Assembly (NCBI GenBank): GCA_947568835.1
Contig: OX387608.1
Location: forward strand, 12,686,001-12,750,000
Origin: Protonemura montana
Taxonomy: Eukaryota; Arthropoda; Insecta; Plecoptera; Nemouridae
Reading direction: 5' to 3'
DNA: 64,000 bases
Part shown: positions 46,201 to 57,574 of the stretch, one piece after another
Numbering within the stretch: position 1 is the first letter of the stretch
Layout: every line of letters starts with the position of its first letter
The notes under the pieces: model-generated
Seen by the model: only the letters and a program-made list of their open reading frames with translations
What the model was told of the DNA's origin: nothing
Database searches by the model: none
Position numbers and translations under genes: made by a program

Positions 46201-47660
46201 AATCTATTTGTTATGATGGGCATTATGAAGGAGGGCGGGGGAGGGAGGGACTCGCTAAGTATAGCACCTGGTGAAAAGGTAATTACCTGGGTAATACCTG
46301 GGAATACCTAGTTCCCAACCCTCTCAACCTCTTCTATAAATGAAATGTTATCTTTTCTCCTTAAATCTGTCTATTTAGAGAATTTTTGTTATTACAGAAG
46401 TTGACTCTTATGTGGTTGGAAAGTCTTTCCAAATTTAACCCAGGTTTATTACCTGCAGTGCATCTCCATGTAGTTACTACCTGGAATTCTGTGATTATCC
46501 CATCCCCTCAACCCCTACTAGCAATGAACTCATCAGCTCATTTCAGTGACTCCACTCATTGTGCATTGATTCTTGAAAGAGCCCTGCCAAAGAAGCACTT
46601 AACAAACGGGACTGTGTACTGAATAAGAATATTTCTTACAAGCTATTGTGTGGAGTGCAGAAAATTATGGCAGGAGACACATATGATTTTGGAGAAGATG
46701 GTTTGTCCCCCTCTCAAATTTGTAATTTAAAATATGCCCCAGTGACGTCGTTTGATGTTGAAAGATCGTTCTCCTCATATAAAAACACTGAGACAGTTAT
46801 CAGATAGGCGGCATCGGTTAACGCCGCTGAATATTTAAATGATTTTAGTTAGCTATTGTGCATCTAGGTTTAAGTTAACAGTTACATACTGACGTATAGT
46901 TAATAAAACCAAATACACGATGATAAAATTATAGAAATTTGTGTTTTTTACCCACTAATCCACTTTACACCTGATTTTTTTTTAAGATTTTGCATATTTT
47001 GGCATTTGTTTTTGCATGTTTTGCTTGTTTTGCCACTTGTTCTTGTATGTTTTGAGGTTTTATTTTGCATAACAATCCTATCTCTATTCACTACACATAA
47101 GATGAGAACGTGACCTCTACCCAAAGAGCATATGTTAATATAATAACTACTTTAAGTTTATATAACTTAACTATAGATTCGGTGTAGTTACAGAACATAC
47201 CGATTGGAGCAACGGTGGCAAGCCGCGATAGGTATTTGATAAACGTTTTAGCCAGCGCCTTTGTCACTCAAAGAGGAATGTTGCATTCACAGCCTTTAAG
47301 CAAACTGTCCACCAACATATTTGTCTGCAATATGAATAACAACATGTATTTATGAGCACCCAGTCCGCTAGGTCACTAATTAGTTGCACCTGAAAGAAAA
47401 GCTAATGCGTGACTTTTCTCGTTTTTTTTTTTCAGAATTCCAACAACGTTTCTGTATTTATATCAAGACAGGGTAACGACGATGGCGGTGGTGGAATGGA
47501 TCGTGTCCCTCACATAAAGCCACCGCTGAAGCCCTTAGAGGAGGTGACTTGCTTCAAGTGCGGTACTAAGGGACATTATGCGAACAAGTGTCCAAAGGGT
47601 GCTCTGGCTTTCTTAAGTCACAGCCAAAATCCTCCGCCTCCTGGTGGATATAGGCGGTAA
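43249..47660 (+). CDS. CPSF4: Cleavage and polyadenylation specificity factor 30 kDa subunit (CPSF4/Clipper)
   Basis: The CPSF subunit that recognises the AAUAAA signal during pre-mRNA 3'-end formation in the nucleus. Exons: 43249-43351, 43484-43687, 43958-44147, 45358-45499 and 47436-47660, with phases 1, 1, 2, 0, giving 287 residues. Five CCCH zinc fingers occupy exons 2-4: ZF1 ends CPFRH, ZF2 is CKHWLRGLCKKGDQCEFLH, ZF3 ends CPFLH, ZF4 is CPWYDRGFCRHGPLCRHRH, and ZF5 ends CKFMH, whose last His is completed across the exon 3/4 junction. Two CCHC zinc knuckles follow: CHFCGENGHKALYC in exon 4 and CFKCGTKGHYANKC in exon 5. Human CPSF30 has one knuckle and fly Clipper two, which supports an arthropod source. 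The C-terminus KGALAFLS resembles the human end. Intron 4 is long (1,936 bp) and holds a degraded hAT transposon. AATAAA occurs downstream near 47925 and 48042. Confidence 0.97.
45827..47086 (+). mobile_element. Degraded hAT transposon in CPSF4 intron 4
   Basis: 1,260 bp with matching termini: left TAGAGATAAGATAGTTATGC, right (read inward) TAGAGATAGGATTGTTATGC. It is flanked by 8-bp duplications TTCATTAT (45819-45826) and TTCACTAC (47087-47094), with 6/8 match. Near the 3' end, 46640-46807 translates to a fragment with YAPVTSFDVERSFSSYKN, typical of the C-terminal hAT dimerisation region, followed by stops. Subterminal DNA is rich in TTGCATATTTTGG motifs. It is non-coding as it stands and inserted in the sense direction. 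Confidence 0.85.
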
Positions 47661-48945
47661 GGTGATCGCACTTTAAGTTGTTGTTCAGAGCTGCGATTTG
47701 TTGTTACACATTGTAAAAGGTTTTGTTCTGTTAAATGCAAAGCCGTTAACATCACTTACACAGTTTGAGTAGTGACATTTTTTTCCCACGACTTACAGGA
47801 GTGTAATTGATTATATAATTTTATTTAATCGACTAGTAGAAATAGCTTTGTCATAGGGTTACTGATAAATGTTTTGTATAAATTGATTAAGGTTAATTTA
47901 ATTTTAATTGTGTTCCTGTACGCAAATAAAAATCCGCTGCAATTAGAAAATTACTATTCAATATTTTTTCTGAAGTTTATGACTGTACCTAGTTACTTTA
48001 CGTACCTTTCACCTATTTTCTATGCATCTCAGCTTACAATAAAACATTTAGAATGACACAATTGATATGCCTTCAAAAAAATGAAGGCACTAGAATTGTT
48101 CTAAAATGAAAATTCCCTGCACTTTAATCCTTTTTGAACCAACTGTTATGAAACCCACAAAATATGCTAAATTACAGCTTAACTGTTCAGCCTTTTATTT
48201 TAGTGCAAAAATCGTGCCCATGGTCAACGAAACCATCAAACAAAGAAAACCCGTCATTCACTAAATTTGGTCAACCAACATAAACCCAGCGTCAGTTGCC
48301 GCTTTTCATCCCGTGTAGGATTTTTATGTGCATCGTCCACAGGTCTAGCTTCAACGAGTCTCAGAGAGCCATGCAATAATTTTATTGTATAGTGAGTTAG
48401 ACTGAGCACAGTTTAAGATTGGACATGCAAACAACCAGCCAACGGAATGATATGATTTTGCCAACATGACGTGGTAGCTGATCGAAGACACGCTATTTTA
48501 CGAGTCAATGCAGAATATTTTTCTCAACAACATCTGCATGTAACTTGAATGCAACATGAGATCATTAAACTTGAATGTTTTCTATTTCAGCATCTGTGAC
48601 AGACTTGAAAATATACTTTAGAATTATTTTAGAGGTACTTAAAAAAACAATGGCTTGTGAACATGTAAGTAGGTATAATCTAGATTATTTCTGTTTTCTT
48701 TTTTAAAAGAGAAAAAAGGTTGATGAATGCTTTTGGCGTTTGAGCAGAGGTGTGGGAACCGTTCACAAATTAAATTTGTGATATTTACATATCCTGCGAT
48801 TTAAGCCTCCCGCATTTTCCGCGATGCTTGTGAAGGCATCGACTTTGGCCTCGACTAAAATGGAGTGTACATTGCAGAGCTTATATGTCAAAGTACAATT
48901 GTGTGCACTACCCCTCAATAAATAGAGATATAAAATTACCGAAAA
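47661..48945. other. CPSF4 3' region and INTS15 5' flank
   Basis: Contains poly(A) signal candidates for CPSF4 (AATAAA near 47925 and 48042) and AT-rich DNA before the INTS15 start. The genes are in the same orientation, 1.3 kb apart. No further gene seen. Confidence 0.5.
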
Positions 48946-50536
48946 ATGTCCGGAAATGACCTCAAATATTCTCTTAGGAAAACTGAGTTTCCGTATTGTG
49001 CTAGAGAGGCATTATCAAGAATTGGTAGGTCCTTAAGTCTCAGTGGTCATCTTTAACCTAGGATCGCATATTTACCTGTGTAATTGAACAAGCTTACCTA
49101 AGCCTTATGAAGAAAGTTAATACATACCTATTTCAGAACAATTATGTACAAGCGGTGGCACTGGGCGAGCGCCTACTACTGTCCAAATGGAGCTATCTAT
49201 GGAACTTATGGCAGAGTTTGTATTCTGTGAAATCGACCGCAGAGGACTTCCAAAGCGGGTAATAAATTATGAAAAACGTCACTCAGTTAACCATTTAAAA
49301 TTTAATGATTCGAGCAAGCTGGGTAGCTGAACGCACTTAAGTATTTCTTTTCATTTCTTTTCAGAAAATGTCAGCGCTACAAGAACTAAGACTACTTGAA
49401 GTTCTCTGTGATTACTTTGGTCATTCTGCTGGTAATAATGAAGCTGCAAGAAACACTGTTTTCATGTCCCTTTTTCCCCCAGCCCTTACCGAGCGGTCAC
49501 GACTCCTTTCAAAACTCGTATCGATGTCAATCTCCACTAGAAATATACCAGTTCTTACGGCAACTGGAATTTGGATGCAGCAACTTAGTTGCACCTCTCA
49601 GTTTAGCTTGGACCTAGCAGCACAGTTAGTGCAAGACTTTTTTGTGCTTGTTCCAAAAGCGCTTAGCTGTTGGAATGATCTCCCAAGAATGGCACCTCAG
49701 TTTGCTGCAAACTTTCTCACGACAGCTGCAGAAATGTATGGTGTTGACAAAAGATGTAGGTTTCAACCGCCACCAGATTTGTTGCTTAAAATTATCACTC
49801 GGTGGGTTTTTGACAATCCAACGCTATGCCTTGCTGCTTTGTTGGTGGATTTGAAACTAGCCCTACCAATGGGTGGTATTCTCATGGCAGCCGTCACTCC
49901 GTTTGCTGGTCTTCTGAGGTAGGTTTTGTAGAGCTTGTCTCATGCTCAGTACAAAACAAAATACTTAAAAATTTTTTATCAGAGCGTTATTTTCTAGGTG
50001 GTGTGTACTGGCGCCATTACACTTTGCATCATTTGATGCATGCAAAACTACAAATAAAGAAGTTTCACCACCAAAAGACAGAAAGCAGCTCGAGGCATTG
50101 TACGCACTGCTTCAACAAGCATTGCTTGAAAGTTTGCTGGAGTGCAATTCGCATCATCACGTCGTACCATCAAGAGACAACGTATTATCTTCTCAACATT
50201 TAACAGCAATAGTTGAGCCCATTTTAAGGTATAAGAAGACTTTTGACGAGATGCCACAAGAAAATGAAGAGAGGTGTAGAAGAGACGAAGAAGCAATTGA
50301 CGAGGCGTTGAATAGGTTTGGACAAGCGATACAGGTGGCGTTAGCCGTCGATTGTATATACGGAAATGTCGGTGAGTTTATTTTGAAAGATATCTGAAAA
50401 ATTATTGATCAGCCATTAATAGTTTATGCTTTAATCTGGATGCTATGATTTTTTTCTAGGGGAACTGTTCAAGCACATAGATACCTTACCTGAGAATCAG
50501 CTACTCTGGATCGTTCTAAACAAGCACCGGAGTTAA
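48946..50536 (+). CDS. INTS15: Integrator complex subunit 15 (C7orf26 family)
   Basis: INTS15 is a subunit of Integrator, the nuclear complex that cleaves snRNA and other nascent RNAs at RNA polymerase II; the human protein was long called C7orf26. Exons: 48946-49024, 49137-49258, 49365-49918, 49998-50371 and 50460-50536, with phases 1, 0, 2, 1, giving 401 residues. Family marks: LPKRKMSALQELRLLEVLCD against human PKRLNSLQELQLLEIMC; LLSKLVSMSISTRNIPVL; and GLLRWCVLAPLHFASF against human GLIRWCVKAPL, whose Arg is rebuilt across the exon 3/4 junction. The late helix LNRFGQAIQVALAV also matches. The proline/histidine-rich tail of the human protein is missing; translation stops after WIVLNKHRS. 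AATAAA candidates lie at about 50868 and 50891. The gene converges with RRP7A. The residue-level match to my memory of the family is strong. Confidence 0.93.
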
Positions 50537-51246
50537 AACGTATATCGTTTCTTTGATATGGTTAAATGAAATTTTGACATGAAATGAAAACATATCAGCC
50601 CATGTTTTCATATATTTGAAGGGTCATATTTTTGCCAAAAACACTTTGTATAATGAATTGGTTAAAATGTGCTCAAGCCAGTAATCAACAAGCTAATTTT
50701 TCTCTTGAGATGGATCGTAGACTTCAGCTGTTGCTATACTGAAGTATATTACATGATAGCGATTTTGGCTCAAAAACTGGTGAGATTAGGATCACTTTTT
50801 TTACAATATTTCAAAAAGAGCTTTAATTTGCAATGGAAATCTTGGCATTCCCTGACACCCCCCTACAGAATAAAGTCAATTTTTCTTGTATAATAAAGTA
50901 ATAACAATAATGAAATAAGTTGGAAGCTTCAGAGAAAGTATTGCTGAAATTTCTGAAAGAAAATCTGCTAAAGGAAAGTTCTCATTTTATAAGACAAGCT
51001 AAGGCAAGGCTAGATAAACGATTGGAAAACAATTCAAAAATAAATTCGGGTTTAATAAAAAAATTTAATTTATAACGGCTTTTAGGCTAGTGTGATAAAA
51101 GATAATCAATTAGATCTTATCAATTATGTACCTTAATTAATTAACAAAACTCATTTGTTATAAAACAAAGGGTGCATTTTATTCACTGCTTACACAGATA
51201 TTGTATAAAACTTCCAAATTTTGAAAGAAATGTATTTAATTTGTAT
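50537..51246. other. Tail-to-tail gap, INTS15 / RRP7A
   Basis: The 3' untranslated regions of two convergent genes. Plus-strand AATAAA for INTS15 is near 50868 and 50891. A minus-strand AATAAA (51175-51180) serves RRP7A, about 70 bp after its stop. Confidence 0.6.
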
Positions 51247-54200
51247 TCACTTCGTAAATGGCTTATAGCGTCTCGACTTCTTCAAAGCCTCTATCCTTTT
51301 CTTGTCCTCTTCGAACTTCTGTCGTAGATTAACCAAGTCTGAAAACAAAAAAGTGAATTAAGATATGGATCAATCATCTGAAATATGATCTCAGTCGTTT
51401 CCGATCAGACACTTACGACGCATTTTTCCTTCGCGGATTTGATGAACGTAGAAATTTTTCAGCTCTTTTCTACTGCGCTTTTGCTCCTCTGTTGCGAGGA
51501 TCTTTTTTATTACGCTCTCCTTGCGAGAGAAACCCGGTCTTCTTCCTCTGCAATAACAAAAAATTAATATTGAAAAATATCTATACCCTGGGAGTTCCAT
51601 GTCCTGATGAATATCTTCCTGAAATGTCCCTTATTGGTAAAACAGAACTCAACTCCCAATTTTCCCAGGACAACCCTGGCTTTCAGGCTACCGGTTCCCT
51701 TTCGGGTGTCCCGAGAGACTTCACCCTGAATTTTCCGGTTTTCCATTTGTGGTAATTTTTATTTATTTTACCATTATTATTTTGATTCATTTGCATACTT
51801 TAACCTCTATGTAAACATGTTGAACGGCACTTTTAATTTATAGTTCATACAAAGTATGTGAAAGCAGAGATAATCCTTTATCTATGGTGAAAGCATTGTT
51901 GCAAAGGTGCATTCATAGACCCAAGACAAACTCTCTTCAGCAAGATATACCTTTCCAGCAGAGGCACCACCGGTCGTTTTGGGATGACATGCGGGCCAAC
52001 TGTCATTTTTTAAAAACTAACAATAATATTTCATTAGTGACTCAACAACACGTGAGAAAGCCACGCAAAAAGATTTGCTCTAATCTCCATTTTCACTTTC
52101 CGTATGAACCTCTTAAAATGCGGTCACTTAACATGAGACTTACTTTCTTGTAACAGTAATCCACCCATCTTCATCTGGAGCAAGTAAATCTTTGTCTGAT
52201 TTTTCCTTCATGTCGATGCTTTGATCGAAGCTCATCATAAACGTCTTAACTTCATTTTGCAGAGCTTTGTCGTTTGGTATCCGAGCGTTGTAATCTTGGC
52301 ACCACTCTGGAGGAAATCAACGTAACTTTAACAGGAGTTTGAGCTGTACAAATTTTAACTGTATTTCGAACAATAGAATAATGCCACCAAGCAAATGGAA
52401 TCAACACTAAATAAGTAGAGCCAAGATTTTACGGTGTTATGATTTCGATAATTTCGTGGTAAGCTTTTTGGATTTCGGTGTTATGGCGGTGTTATGGAAA
52501 AAGTACAGAATTTCATGTCTATAGCAGATTTCAGACATAGGTGACGAAAAAAAGATGATACGTGTTTTTAGCATTAGTTTTATCGAAATTTTAGTGCTAA
52601 TTATTTGAATTTTAGCGTTTATAGCTAAATAGAAAAAAGAGCTTTTGCGATCTACATTCGAAAGGAATGCGGATTTTGGGCAAGCACTGGGATCTTAAAT
52701 AAAGAAGTGATCAATAATAATAATAATAAAGCAAATATTTAGTGTAGGTCCTCAACATCGGTATTTGTAAGGGACTTGGAACAAAATTAAGAGCACAAAT
52801 CAATATTTTACATAAATGCTACCATGAAATACATTGTATGGCAGCATGAGGGACACCTACTACTTGTTATGACTTAACATTGAACAAGTTTCAATGATAG
52901 CTTCCTTCATTCTTGTTCCTTTGTCAGTCAGCACAAGGTTTTATTGACTAAAAAACCTCTCTGCATCAATACTGTTCACTGGGGCTGAAATAGTTTGCTA
53001 AGTCAGAACTGCAAATGAGGGGTTTGAGATTTTTATGTCCATGATAATTTGAATTAGACCCACTGCCTGGTACTAACAACATACTTTACAAGATTGTCTT
53101 TTTTCTCCCAGACAAGTCTAGTGTTCCAGATTCCACACATCAAAATATATCCATCACTCACAAAGAGTTGCTTTGCTTGATCCTCAAAAGTCAAAGATTT
53201 ATTACACCCCATTGAAATTTGAAATCCCAGCTAATCTCTATATAGACTGAATGCATGTGGTGCTGGTGCTCACATGGCAAGGAGGGAAAGATTCAGCCAA
53301 CCAATGGCAATGGTTTCCTACAGCAAACATTTTGCCCCACTACTTCTACCCCCTAAGCTTAGGAATGTTGACAGCATTTGATGAGAAACAGACCTGAATA
53401 TGACAAATTCATGGAAATGTGTGTTTATAGAGATAAACTAAACATTTTACATTTTTGCATGGAAATAAGTGGCTATTTCGCAAAATACACATATAATAGT
53501 GAAATAGCTTCATTATCTCTCGATTTAGCATGAAAACAAATGGGTTTGTTTATTTATTTTCTGTGAAATATGATTTGATAAAAATGAAAAAAATAACAGA
53601 TTATCTGAAATTTAAGATAATTGGATGGGAAAAGGCTCATTTCGCGATGATTTCGCGGGAAATAGTTGATTTCGTTGTTATGGATGATTTTTCGTGAATT
53701 TCGCGTTTTGTCGCGATGAGCTTCTTACATATTTGAGTTGGGAATTCAATGAATTGCACTCATTTGTAAGAATAACAAGAGATAAGAACAATTCGTGATT
53801 TCGCGCATCACCATATAATCGTGGCTCTATAAATAAGGCAGATTATGTCTTAATCTAAAATGGCCAATTTGGAATTGCATTTTTCTCTTTTTATGTAGCG
53901 AGGGACAGATCGGCACGTGAAATTGAAACTTAAATAATACCAACACCAACAAAATAGATTCATTTTCATATCTGAACACAAAATATGTTTGCTAACTCTA
54001 TCCCACTATTGAATGCAAATTAATTTTCCGTTGGTCCTTACTGTTGAATCCTGTCGCAACTCTGTGTTTTTCGGTCGAGAGGATCAATGGGACAGATGTG
54101 TCCAAGTTCAGCGCCTTGTGTAACTCGTTAGCTTTTTGGAAAACCACATAGGCAGTCTTGAACCCTTTCACAAGAGCATTCTTAGGAAAATATAGAGATT

Positions 54201-55220
54201 TTTCGGGAGACGGCACAGTTGCTGTTGGCTTCTCGTGGAAGAATACTGATACAACTGAGCCACAATGGCTGAAAACGTTTTTCAAGCAGTCCTAAAAAAA
54301 AGAACATGTAAGTGAGCATCGAAAAATTAAGCTTAAGAAAAGCACCAAAATCTGGTAAATAGGTCACCATATCATTTGGAATTTACCAATACTTCAAATT
54401 TTTATGACACAACCTCCTAATTGTAATGTAGGGTTTCATATTTCGTAGGCTTAGTATGGAATATAAGAGATATGGCTATGATCACAGAATTGATATGAAA
54501 TGAAATGTGTAATTCCTCGGACGTCCGTTCTAACGTAAAGAAATTTTTTTCGTTTTATCTTGCACATTAAACACCTATATGACGTCTGTTTTATCTTAAC
54601 TTCATGCCTAATGATTTCGAACATTGGTTTAAAAGGTGCAATTATTAAATACTAGAGGTATTATTAGAATGCAATCTGGCATCTGTTAAATCTACTGGTG
54701 TCACAAATGCAGCCTCTATCGCTCGGCAGGATGTTTAGCAACGCTTAGATTCTGATTAAACTCATAAACTCAACGATACAAGTATTGATTAGGTTCGCCC
54801 TTAATACCATAGATAATACGTAGAAATGATTACCCACCGTAGTGCAGTATGGAGGGACGTTCATGAGGAAAAGTGTACGATCGCTCGGTTTTTCAGCTAT
54901 TTTCTCTCGAACGGAATGTTCTTTGAAAAACACATGATGCGGAGAGGAGCTGCCTTCTTCAAATTGAAATAGGAAAACTGCGAATTGAGAAAAATATCGT
55001 TATTGTGTGTCACGAGAAAGTTAGGTTAATGTTTTTATCGCAAGGTAATGAGAGGTTCTGACCATTACGGTCAATACTTAATACGGAAACTATACACTGT
55101 TTCAATGAATTTATTTCGCTTTAAATGTGTGTGATGTATATTTCTCATTATTTAGTCACCACCACAAGGAATGTAGTTAAACGCACCTTTAAATCCCTGC
55201 ACGTGCCCTCGGTCGCCCAT
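51247..55220 (-). CDS. RRP7A: Ribosomal RNA-processing protein 7 homolog A
   Basis: A nucleolar factor for small-subunit pre-rRNA processing. Minus-strand exons: 55220-55187, 54977-54838, 54291-54042, 52306-52144, 51547-51417 and 51338-51247; the phases agree and the total is 269 residues (human 280). The short first exon reads MGDRGHVQGFK and joins to VFLFQFEEGSSSPHHVFF, aligning with the family's start. Next comes the RRM-like domain entry RTLFLMNVPPYCTTDCLKN, the segment ending GFNKWCQDYNARIPND, the GWITVTRKGRRPGFSRK motif (human GWVKVTRRGRRP) and the terminal helix HLVNLRQKFEEDKKRIEALK with the end RRYKPFTK (human RKFRPY). Intron 4 (1,735 bp) contains a hAT remnant. The gene is divergent to NAA60, with start codons 524 bp apart. 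Confidence 0.94.
52416..53829 (-). mobile_element. Degraded hAT transposon in RRP7A intron
   Basis: 1,414 bp with imperfect terminal inverted repeats (left TAGAGCCAAGATTTTACGGT, right read inward TAGAGCCACGATTATATGGT) and perfect 8-bp target duplications TAAATAAG at 52408-52415 and 53830-53837. The ends are rich in TTTCG/TTTCGCG motifs. Around 52880-52980 the minus strand translates to a broken piece with SIDAERFFSQ, a stop and NLVLTDKGTRMKEAIIE, resembling the C-terminal hAT dimerisation region. The duplications imply a fairly recent insertion, or chance preservation. Confidence 0.85.
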
Positions 55221-55743
55221 TGCTGTTGCATATATCAACAGCCTACTATATATTTTTGCTTAAACCTCCTTTTGCAAGCGTTCATATGAGGGAGCCGCAG
55301 GCAGAAAATAATTGATCAAGTAGGTTTTGAAATACACAAGGTGAATTTGTAAACAGCTGTTTACAAGTAATCTGTCAATGTCAGTCTATCAGTTCGGACG
55401 AGATGAAAAGCGAGATTCAGCGGCAATGTTTATTTGTTTTTTGTTTAAATTGTAGTGAGAAAAATCACACGTCAAGATAGTCGCAGTTAACCCGTAATTC
55501 AAATTATGCTAATAATGAGTAGTATTTGTGAACAGGTCATCCTAGACTTGCTATAAGAAGCTGAAGAATGTAGGGGATTTCGTAGCCGTTCCATGGCAGG
55601 ATTTAATTGGTAACGCGTTCAATCAATTATCTCAATGTATTCTTATCTTATCTATATGTTCATGAACTGTTTTTAGAAAGTACATGGCTGATGATGTATG
55701 TGTTCGCAGGTATGCAGGCTACCAAATAGAATCTTCGACCTGT
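55221..55743. promoter_or_regulatory. Divergent intergenic region, RRP7A / NAA60
   Basis: 523 bp between two start codons facing outward. Probably a shared promoter region with short untranslated leaders or exons. A splice-acceptor-like TTCGCAG at about 55708 suggests that the NAA60 leader is spliced. Confidence 0.5.
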
Positions 55744-57403
55744 ATGACCAAGCCAGTGCCATTGTGTGGTTTGACAAACCTTCAACTACGGTTCTTATGT
55801 CCAACCGACTTGGAAGAGGTACGTTTTTGAGTGGATGCTTTGGAATTGAAAAATCTAAATGTATCTGCGATAATTTTATGTAACTCCACCCCGCGTTTAA
55901 TGCATTACTGTTGAACTTTGCAGGTACGATACCTCTGCCAGGATTGGTTCCCGATCGACTACCCTTACTCATGGTATAAAGATATTACAACAAACCCTCG
56001 ATTTTATTCGCTCGCTGCAATTTACGAAGGGGTCATAATTGGCCTAATAGTAGCCGAGATAAAACCTTACGTGAAATTAAATCGAGAAGACCAAGACATA
56101 CTTTCGCATGTGTTTAATAAAAAGACTGAGGTTGGCTATATTTTGAGTCTCGGCGTGAGCAAAGATCATCGACGAAATGGCATAGCGTCACTCCTCCTCG
56201 ACAATCTCATTTCTCACCTGACAACTGTAGAGCACAATGACTGTAAAGCCGTGTTTCTACATGTGCTCTCCACAAACTCACCTGCAATTAAATTCTATGA
56301 ATATCAGAAATTCAGGTATGAAATACTCTGTTAAACTTTCATCTTTGCCTGCACTTATATTATGTACCTTGCTTGTAATATCTAAATTGTGTGCTTTTTG
56401 TATTTCAGGTTACATTCCTTCCTTCCATACTACTATTCAATCAAAGGAAAATGTAAAGATGGCTTTATTTATGTGCTGTACATCAATGGAGGACATCCGC
56501 CTTGGGGAATTTAATATCCTTTTGTAACAATTATAAGGTGTACTTTTTGATTTCTTGTAAACATGTAAATTTGACTAGGTCAAGAAATTTACATGAATAT
56601 TATGGCTGCCTTCATTAAACAGCCGAATGCAAAGAAGTTCATTCAAGCAAAAATCTACAGTATATTTATATTATAACTTCTGGCTATTTTACACGTTTTT
56701 GTAAGCTGCCCATCCTGACAAAAGCCTTTGAACTGACTGCCTTCCAATATTGTCTGCGTTCTCAATTTACAACAATTTCAGCAAATTTTTTGTGTGAAAT
56801 CTGATTGAAATTGCAAACGTTTGCAATGCGTGCCGTATTTTATTATAAGGAACACCAATAATTTTAAAATTCTCAGCCAATTGTTTGTGAAAAAAATGGT
56901 CGCTAAGGTTCCTTAAAGCTTCTATTTCCGAACAATCACATTGTAAACAAGCCATAGAAATATGATGGTTTTTAGACTCATGTCTACTTGATTTATCCTT
57001 AGCACTAGTTTTAAGAAAAACTATTTGAACTTGGTTTTGAATGCTAAGTAAAGGGCTACTAAATTTAGTAAATTTAGGAAATTTAGTAGCCCTTTACTTA
57101 GCATTCAAAACCCAGTTCAAATAGTTTTTCTTAAGCCATAAAAATGTTTCTTTGCTGCCAATGCCCCAAATGCTGCCGCCTATGCTACAATGATCTGTGC
57201 CAATGCTTTCAGCCATGACCGTTCCTTAACTAGTACTCACTGATTATGTAAAGCACCTGTGCGGCGTCGTCTACCGCTCTGACCCGTGCGGTCTGCCCCT
57301 GTGGCTCTGGGGCAAGATGCAGCGCGCCGTTCACTGGGCGTGGCCTGGCGTTCGCAGGGTCGTCGTGCAAAACAGCGCGGCCATCCTCTCGTTTCACAGC
57401 TAA
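55744..57403 (+). CDS. NAA60: N-alpha-acetyltransferase 60
   Basis: A GNAT-fold acetyltransferase that in other animals acetylates N-termini of transmembrane proteins at the Golgi. Exons: 55744-55818, 55924-56315, 56409-56513 and 57241-57403, giving 244 residues (human 242). The start MTKPVPLCGLTNLQLRFLC aligns with human MTEVVPSSALSEVSLRLLC. Family marks: CQDWFPIDYPYSWYKDIT, VGYILSLGVSKDHRRNGIAS (acetyl-CoA binding loop, R-x-x-G-x-x), FLPYYYSIKGKCKDGFIYVL and INGGHPPW. The third intron is not GT-AG: it begins ATATCCTTTT (56514), has TTCCTTAAC (57222-57230) and ends AC (57240), all typical of U12 AT-AC introns. Splicing it turns PPWGI-stop into PPWGIYDYVKHLCG, matching human PPWTILDYIQHLG. 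Reading through instead gives TAA at 56512-56514 and loses the C-terminal part, which is linked to membrane association in human NAA60. The gene is followed by a T2 repeat. Confidence 0.94.
56788..56870 (-). repeat. T1 SINE tail, antisense, in NAA60 intron
   Basis: GTGAAATCTGATTGAAATTG, then TTTGCAATGCGTGCCGTA and GGAACACCAATAATTTTAAA: the reverse complement of the T1 tail and junction. Confidence 0.78.
56962..57134 (-). repeat. R1 repeat with 56-bp foldback
   Basis: An antisense R1 piece (TTTTTAGACTCATGTCTAC, CTTGATTTATCCTTAGCAC) leads into an inverted repeat. The left arm 57011-57066 and right arm 57079-57134 are complementary at 55 of 56 positions, with a 12-nt loop. The right arm is therefore a sense R1 segment (CTTAGCATTCAAAACCCAG). 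Confidence 0.9.
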
Positions 57404-57574
57404 CACCTGGCGTTAGCCTAAATGCCATTGAATCAGGGTAGGCTAGGCTAGACCCGGCAAAACGTGCTATGAAGCAAAGCGCTTTTTTTGTACAGTCGTC
57501 AAGGTCACCAACACTATGTTGGTAACATTTGGATGTTTAGTAGAAGAGGAAAACTGGACAAAAGTGTGTACTGA

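Larger units (their letters stand above)
56514..57240 (+). other. U12-type AT-AC intron of NAA60
   Basis: 727 bp. The donor ATATCCTTTT matches the minor-spliceosome AT-AC consensus. The branch site TTCCTTAAC at 57222-57230 matches the U12 consensus. The acceptor CAC ends 11 nt after the presumed branch adenosine (57229), within the known U12 range, and there is no polypyrimidine tract. The intron contains a T1 tail, an R1 copy and a long hairpin. Confidence 0.88.

Noticed and set aside
56512-56514. In-frame TAA as the true stop of NAA60
   Set aside because: It lies exactly at an ATATCCTTTT donor, and joining to 57241 restores conserved residues to normal length. It may still be used if the intron is retained.
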